DNA from: Casuarius casuarius
Taxonomy: Eukaryota; Chordata; Aves; Casuariiformes; Casuariidae
Assembly: GCA_003342895.1 (NCBI GenBank)
Contig: PTFA01000091.1
Span: 3,082,057-3,146,056, forward strand
Direction of reading: 5' to 3'
Length of the DNA: 64,000 nt
This document shows positions 60,036-64,000 of this stretch, piece by piece. A program made the position numbers and the translations under genes. Every line of letters begins with the position of its first letter. Position 1 is the first letter of the stretch. The notes under the pieces are model-generated. The model saw only the letters and a list, made by a program, of their open reading frames with translations, had not been told where the DNA came from and searched no databases.

Positions 60036-61315
60036 GTGGTATGTTAACCTTAAAAATATGTTCTGAGGTTAAAGGAAAAAGCTGTCGCTTTAGACAGGTG
60101 GTTCTTGTAAAGAGGTGATCTTTTAAAGTGCAGTCTTACAATGTCAAAAACAACGTCTCGGCAAAGATAAAGCTATAATGCAGGTGATTACTGGGACTCT
60201 TCTGTTGTCTGTCACATAGCTTTAAAATCTGTTTCAAAATTTCTGTTTGGGAAGGGACTTGCTTTTTTTCATGTAAGACACATGCACCAAATATCTGTTT
60301 CAAATAGGTAATAAGTTGGAAATGGATCCTTAAATGCAATGCATAGAAACTAAGGCCCTGCTTTTACATATCTTAGAATAGCCCTTCTTATTGTGTGTAA
60401 TCAAAAGAATAACTTCATGTTTGAAACTGTTGGTGGGACTATACCCTAATTTTGGGGGAATAAACATCTTTCTGTTGTAGAATGGTGTGATCCCACTGAG
60501 ATCAGGTATGCAAAGTTCTCAAAGGGCATGGAGGCAGGAGCTGGAGAGAGACTGACGTCTTTAACATAAAACGAAGGGGAACGCCTCAACAAATGACCAC
60601 AGAGATTGACAAAGCTCTTTTACAAATACTTGCTTGCTTATCTTGAAACAATGCTGGAAAAACGTAACAATACTTTGCTCTGCCATGAAAGAAAACACAA
60701 GCAATTTCCTCAAGGTGTATTTTGCAACACTGTTTGAAGGGAGTGTGAATTCCCCACAAAACATACAGGACTCAGCTGCTGAGGTTCTTCCTTCTCTCCC
60801 TCCCTTCCTTTTCTTCCCCCCACAATGTTTTTAATGTACATAGGGTCTGGGGAGAAAAGGAACAGTGTGCCTTTGAAATGTTGTTTGCTGAAGACAGTAT
60901 ATAGAATCTTGGTTATTAACAGCCTCTCACAAGACAGTTATTTTTGGAGTGGCCTCTGAGGAGGCAACCTCTTGGAATCGAACTCATTTATTCTGCGTTT
61001 CACTGTCCTGCCATTTCCTGCAGAGAGAGGGGAAAAGTGAAACCACATGTTTTGAGGAGCGAGCGTAGGAAACCCCACTGAAGACAAATGACTGCTCCTC
61101 TCCCCTGGCAATTAGTCAAACCCGGGCTGCGTGCCAGCCCAGGTGTTCCCGACTGCGTATAAATTTGCCAAAGAACAATGAAAATAGCAGCTGATTGTGC
61201 TGACAGATTCTTCTGGTAATTTCCTGTTGTTTGGCATCTTCAGGTTACTTTCCCACAATTATGGATCCTGATGAAGTCCGAGGCCTTCAAATCCACTTTT
61301 TAACTGGAAACAAAG

Positions 61316-61362
61316 TGTATGTGTGTGCGCGTGCGTGTGCATGTGCATAGCTGTGTGCTCCC
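61316..61362 (+). repeat. Imperfect (GT)n tract
   Basis: Alternating GT/GC/AT purine-pyrimidine stretch, about 45 bases, within unique DNA. Confidence 0.8.
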
Positions 61363-61638
61363 CTCAAGCCTCTAGCCTTTTCTCTTAGTTCCCAGATGTT
61401 TTAATTTAATCCATTTTGCAAGATACATATTTTAATGAGTCTGAATTTAAAAAACTATTTGCACCTGCATCATATAGAATTTCTTGGCAGTCCCACCATG
61501 GTTTTTGCTGGGACTCATGCTTATTCTATCACTTAAACCTACCACTTGGAAGGCTTTCCTCTTGTGCCTTCCATTATCTTCTAAATCAGGGCTGCTCAAG
61601 CAACACTTGCTAATGGAGCTCAGAGCCTTGAGCTGGCC

Positions 61639-61703
61639 NNNNNNNNNNNNNNNNNNNNNNNNNNNNNNNNNNNNNNNNNNNNNNNNNNNNNNNNNNNNNN
61701 NNN
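61639..61703. other. Assembly gap (65 N)
   Basis: Undetermined bases immediately followed by a nine-G run and a GAGAGAG tract; the gap is probably a homopurine or G-rich low-complexity stretch. Confidence 0.99.
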
Positions 61704-62228
61704 GGGGGGGGGAGAGAGAGCGAGATTTGACAGCTTGAGACACTGAAAACATGGTGGTGTTGAAAGTGAGGGGTGTCTTCAGATGCCAGCCATTGATTCT
61801 GGATCTGGGGGAGAAACGTCCCTGAAGAGTTGCAAGTTTTATCATCTAGAAGGAGAGAGAGAAGGGAAGGCAGACTTTCAAATGATCTTAAAGCTTCATG
61901 CAATCCAGTCTGTCAGGAAGTTATAAATATTCGTTTGGGTTTTTTGAGAGTAACTTGCTTTTTTTTTTTCTTTTGAGTTGGAACAGAGCTGGAGGGCACC
62001 AAGGGACATTAGCCCCAGGTCCGTTGTCTCATTTCTTCTCCATATGCCTTCCAAAGAAGGGGAGACCAGAGTGCATGTATGTGTGTGTTTCTGTGGCATG
62101 TGTAAGAGAGGGGGGAGTTCTGTCCAGTGTTTCCTCTGTATGTTTCGTGCTAGTTTAGTTGTTCCTAGAAGATCAATTCTAAGAGTAACTCTGAGTTTTG
62201 AAATATTTTGGAAATCTTCAGTGATTTG

Positions 62229-62253
62229 TTTTTTTTTTTGGGGGGGGGGGGGG
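62229..62253 (+). repeat. T-run joined to G-run
   Basis: Eleven T followed by about 14 G, the same architecture as at 59669. Confidence 0.9.
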
Positions 62254-64000
62254 TTAGTTTAAATGTGCATTCCAGAGAGATCTGGCTTGTGTGGTTTAAG
62301 ATGATTAAATGTCCTGCCTTGGCTAGAGAATTTTATACCTTTTTTCTTGTCCTTAAAGGAATGATATTTCTCATTGTTCTATGGGGCAGGTGAAGAAGAA
62401 CTAAGGTTGATCAAAAACTTCCTGTTTATAAACTTTTTTTCTCAGAAAATTGCATTTTTGACTATGTGAACATTTCCTCAAAAGTAAAAAACCTCAAGTA
62501 AATTCTCTTAATCTTTCCCCTTTAGAGGAGGGGAGTGATATAAGTTTCAGCATGTTGAGGACCTTTTCTTTTGGCTGCAGTTTAAGGCAACAGCAACTCC
62601 CAACTGCTGTTTTGGGCTATTCACAAATGCAAAAGGAAATGTGAAGCTGCTAAGACTGTGCTTAGTACCTTGAGCAGAGCCGTTCTTTGAGGCCACCAGT
62701 TTGACCAACTCCTTGTGTAAACAACTTGCAAAGTGTGTTCTGTCTCACCATAGTGATTGGCTCCATAGCTTCCTTTTAAACTATCTGGTAGAGATCTGTA
62801 TTTGTTCCAGAAGGTCTCTGGTTCAAATCCTGCTGACAGCCTTTGCAGGGACCATTGCAGTTTCCTCAGTGATAATGGCTGTTACCAGTGACTGTCCCAT
62901 GTGTATTTCACTGAGCGGGTTAGAAAAAGGAAGAATATAACATTGTGAAATTCCCCCCGCCCACACCCTCTGGTTTTCATCAAAAAATTCTTTTCGGTGG
63001 AAATCTTCTCCCAGCTGGAGTGTCGCCTTCTGTTCAGATCCCTAAAATTAGATTGAGAGTCTTCTCTCACTTAAACAAATCCATGCTGTCTGCTTTACGG
63101 TAATTATCCTTCTGTAGCAGTGGCAAAGACATTCAGGTTTGCAAAATTCTTTGAAGATGAAAAGCCCTGTGTGACTTGTCTTGGTCCTCACACAGATCGG
63201 TAAATAGGTAGAACACACGGGAAATGCAGGAGGATTTGAAATGCTTCCCACCATAAGCAAAGATTTGGCTTCAGGAATGTACTAACAGTGCTGTGAATCC
63301 ACCTTACACTGACTATTTCAGGTTTTTGGCTCTGGGGAACTGCCAGCTATCTACCCACTCAGCCTGATTCAAAGCCTACTGAAGGCAATTAGAACGTGGT
63401 CACTGATTACCAATGAAATCTAAACTCTCTTTTGTTAGCCAGGTCCTCCTGTCTGCAGGTTCCACCTTGGAGCGCATCTCTCTTATGCATCCCATCCCCC
63501 CTATTCAGGAGCTGTGGTGATTCCTTTGCACTGGGGGCTTCTTGTCCCTGGGAAGGCTGGGCCCAATTAATGTTCTCCCTGGGTGCTTGTGTGAGATCAG
63601 GCAATAAATACTGCATGAATATGACATCTCTCTAATAGGACCTCGCTGTCTCCTAATCGATTTACAGTGAGTGAGTGACATGGAATCATCCAGCCTCCAT
63701 AAATCAAGGCTCGTGTTCTGATTTCATACTGTTAGTGGCATGTTGGGGGGCTTACTCCTGTCGGGCTAAGCATTGCTTGCATTGTGATTTGCGGTCTCTT
63801 GATAGCCTTATGGAGCATTTGTAAGCTCTGCGACACGTCAGGTGTGGGAGGTCTGCCCTGTTGCTGGGACAGCTGTACTGTTTATATCATAACTAGTGAG
63901 GGCTTTGTCATGGCTCTCATTAGAGATGTTTTGGGTTTTTTTAATCAAACTGTGTTTTGTTTTGAAGTTTTGGGGTGGGGGGGTGTTAAGTACTGTAGGA

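Larger units (their letters stand above)
54581..60930. other. Gene-free interval, part 4
   Basis: No gene recognised. Low repeat density; T runs at 58112-58133 and 59669-59684. A short stretch near 59140-59170 (GATTCTGCATCATTGAAATC) resembles common decayed sauropsid interspersed repeats. Confidence 0.55.
60931..64000. other. Gene-free interval, part 5
   Basis: No gene recognised. Two blocks, about 60940-61300 and 63590-63900, have higher GC, retained CpGs and several transcription-factor-like words, unlike neighbouring DNA; candidates for conserved non-coding elements. The assembly gap lies between them. Confidence 0.5.

Noticed and set aside
62820..62830. GGTTCAAATCC, a perfect tRNA B-box word
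   Set aside because: No matching A-box at the right distance with a foldable cloverleaf; at most a scrap of a tRNA-derived SINE.

Overview
The window is nuclear DNA from a sauropsid, most likely a bird. The evidence is intron-split genes, AT-rich intergenic DNA with a single GC-rich promoter island, sparse repeats dominated by decayed CR1 LINE tails, and a GnRH decapeptide in the avian/reptilian form with Gln at position 8. A turtle or crocodilian cannot be excluded from this sequence alone.

Three protein-coding genes were assembled exon by exon in the vertebrate order GNRH1 - KCTD9 - CDCA2. (1) 1.4-2.9 kb, minus strand: GNRH1, with a TATA box, a short untranslated first exon and two coding exons; the short C-terminal exon was not found and probably lies off the left edge. 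(2) 5.8-15.2 kb, minus strand: complete KCTD9, 12 coding exons that join without phase conflict into 389 codons (KHA-like N-terminus, BTB domain, pentapeptide repeats). (3) 16.8-29.3 kb, plus strand: complete CDCA2 (Repo-Man), 14 coding exons giving about 1065 codons, the chromatin-targeting subunit of protein phosphatase 1. KCTD9 and CDCA2 are divergent and share a CpG island at about 14.8-16.2 kb. It carries five CCAAT boxes, an octamer, a perfect inverted pair of MYB sites and a CHR-type TTTGAA element, as expected of a G2/M-regulated promoter.

From about 31 kb to 64 kb I see no gene. In other vertebrates CDCA2 is followed by a long interval before EBF2, and this looks like the start of it: unique AT-rich DNA with a few ancient SINE/LINE relics, simple repeats, one 65-base assembly gap, two CTCF-like sites and some CpG-retaining blocks that could be conserved regulatory elements.

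The most interesting observation is in CDCA2. The canonical PP1-docking module (KVTF followed by the Ki-67/Repo-Man-specific docking stretch) has a second, diverged copy two exons upstream (KVIF followed by the same F-D, T-P-L spacing), so this protein may carry two PP1-docking modules. The same protein has three KEN boxes in its first 116 residues and an AT-hook-like RGRP motif near its C-terminus.
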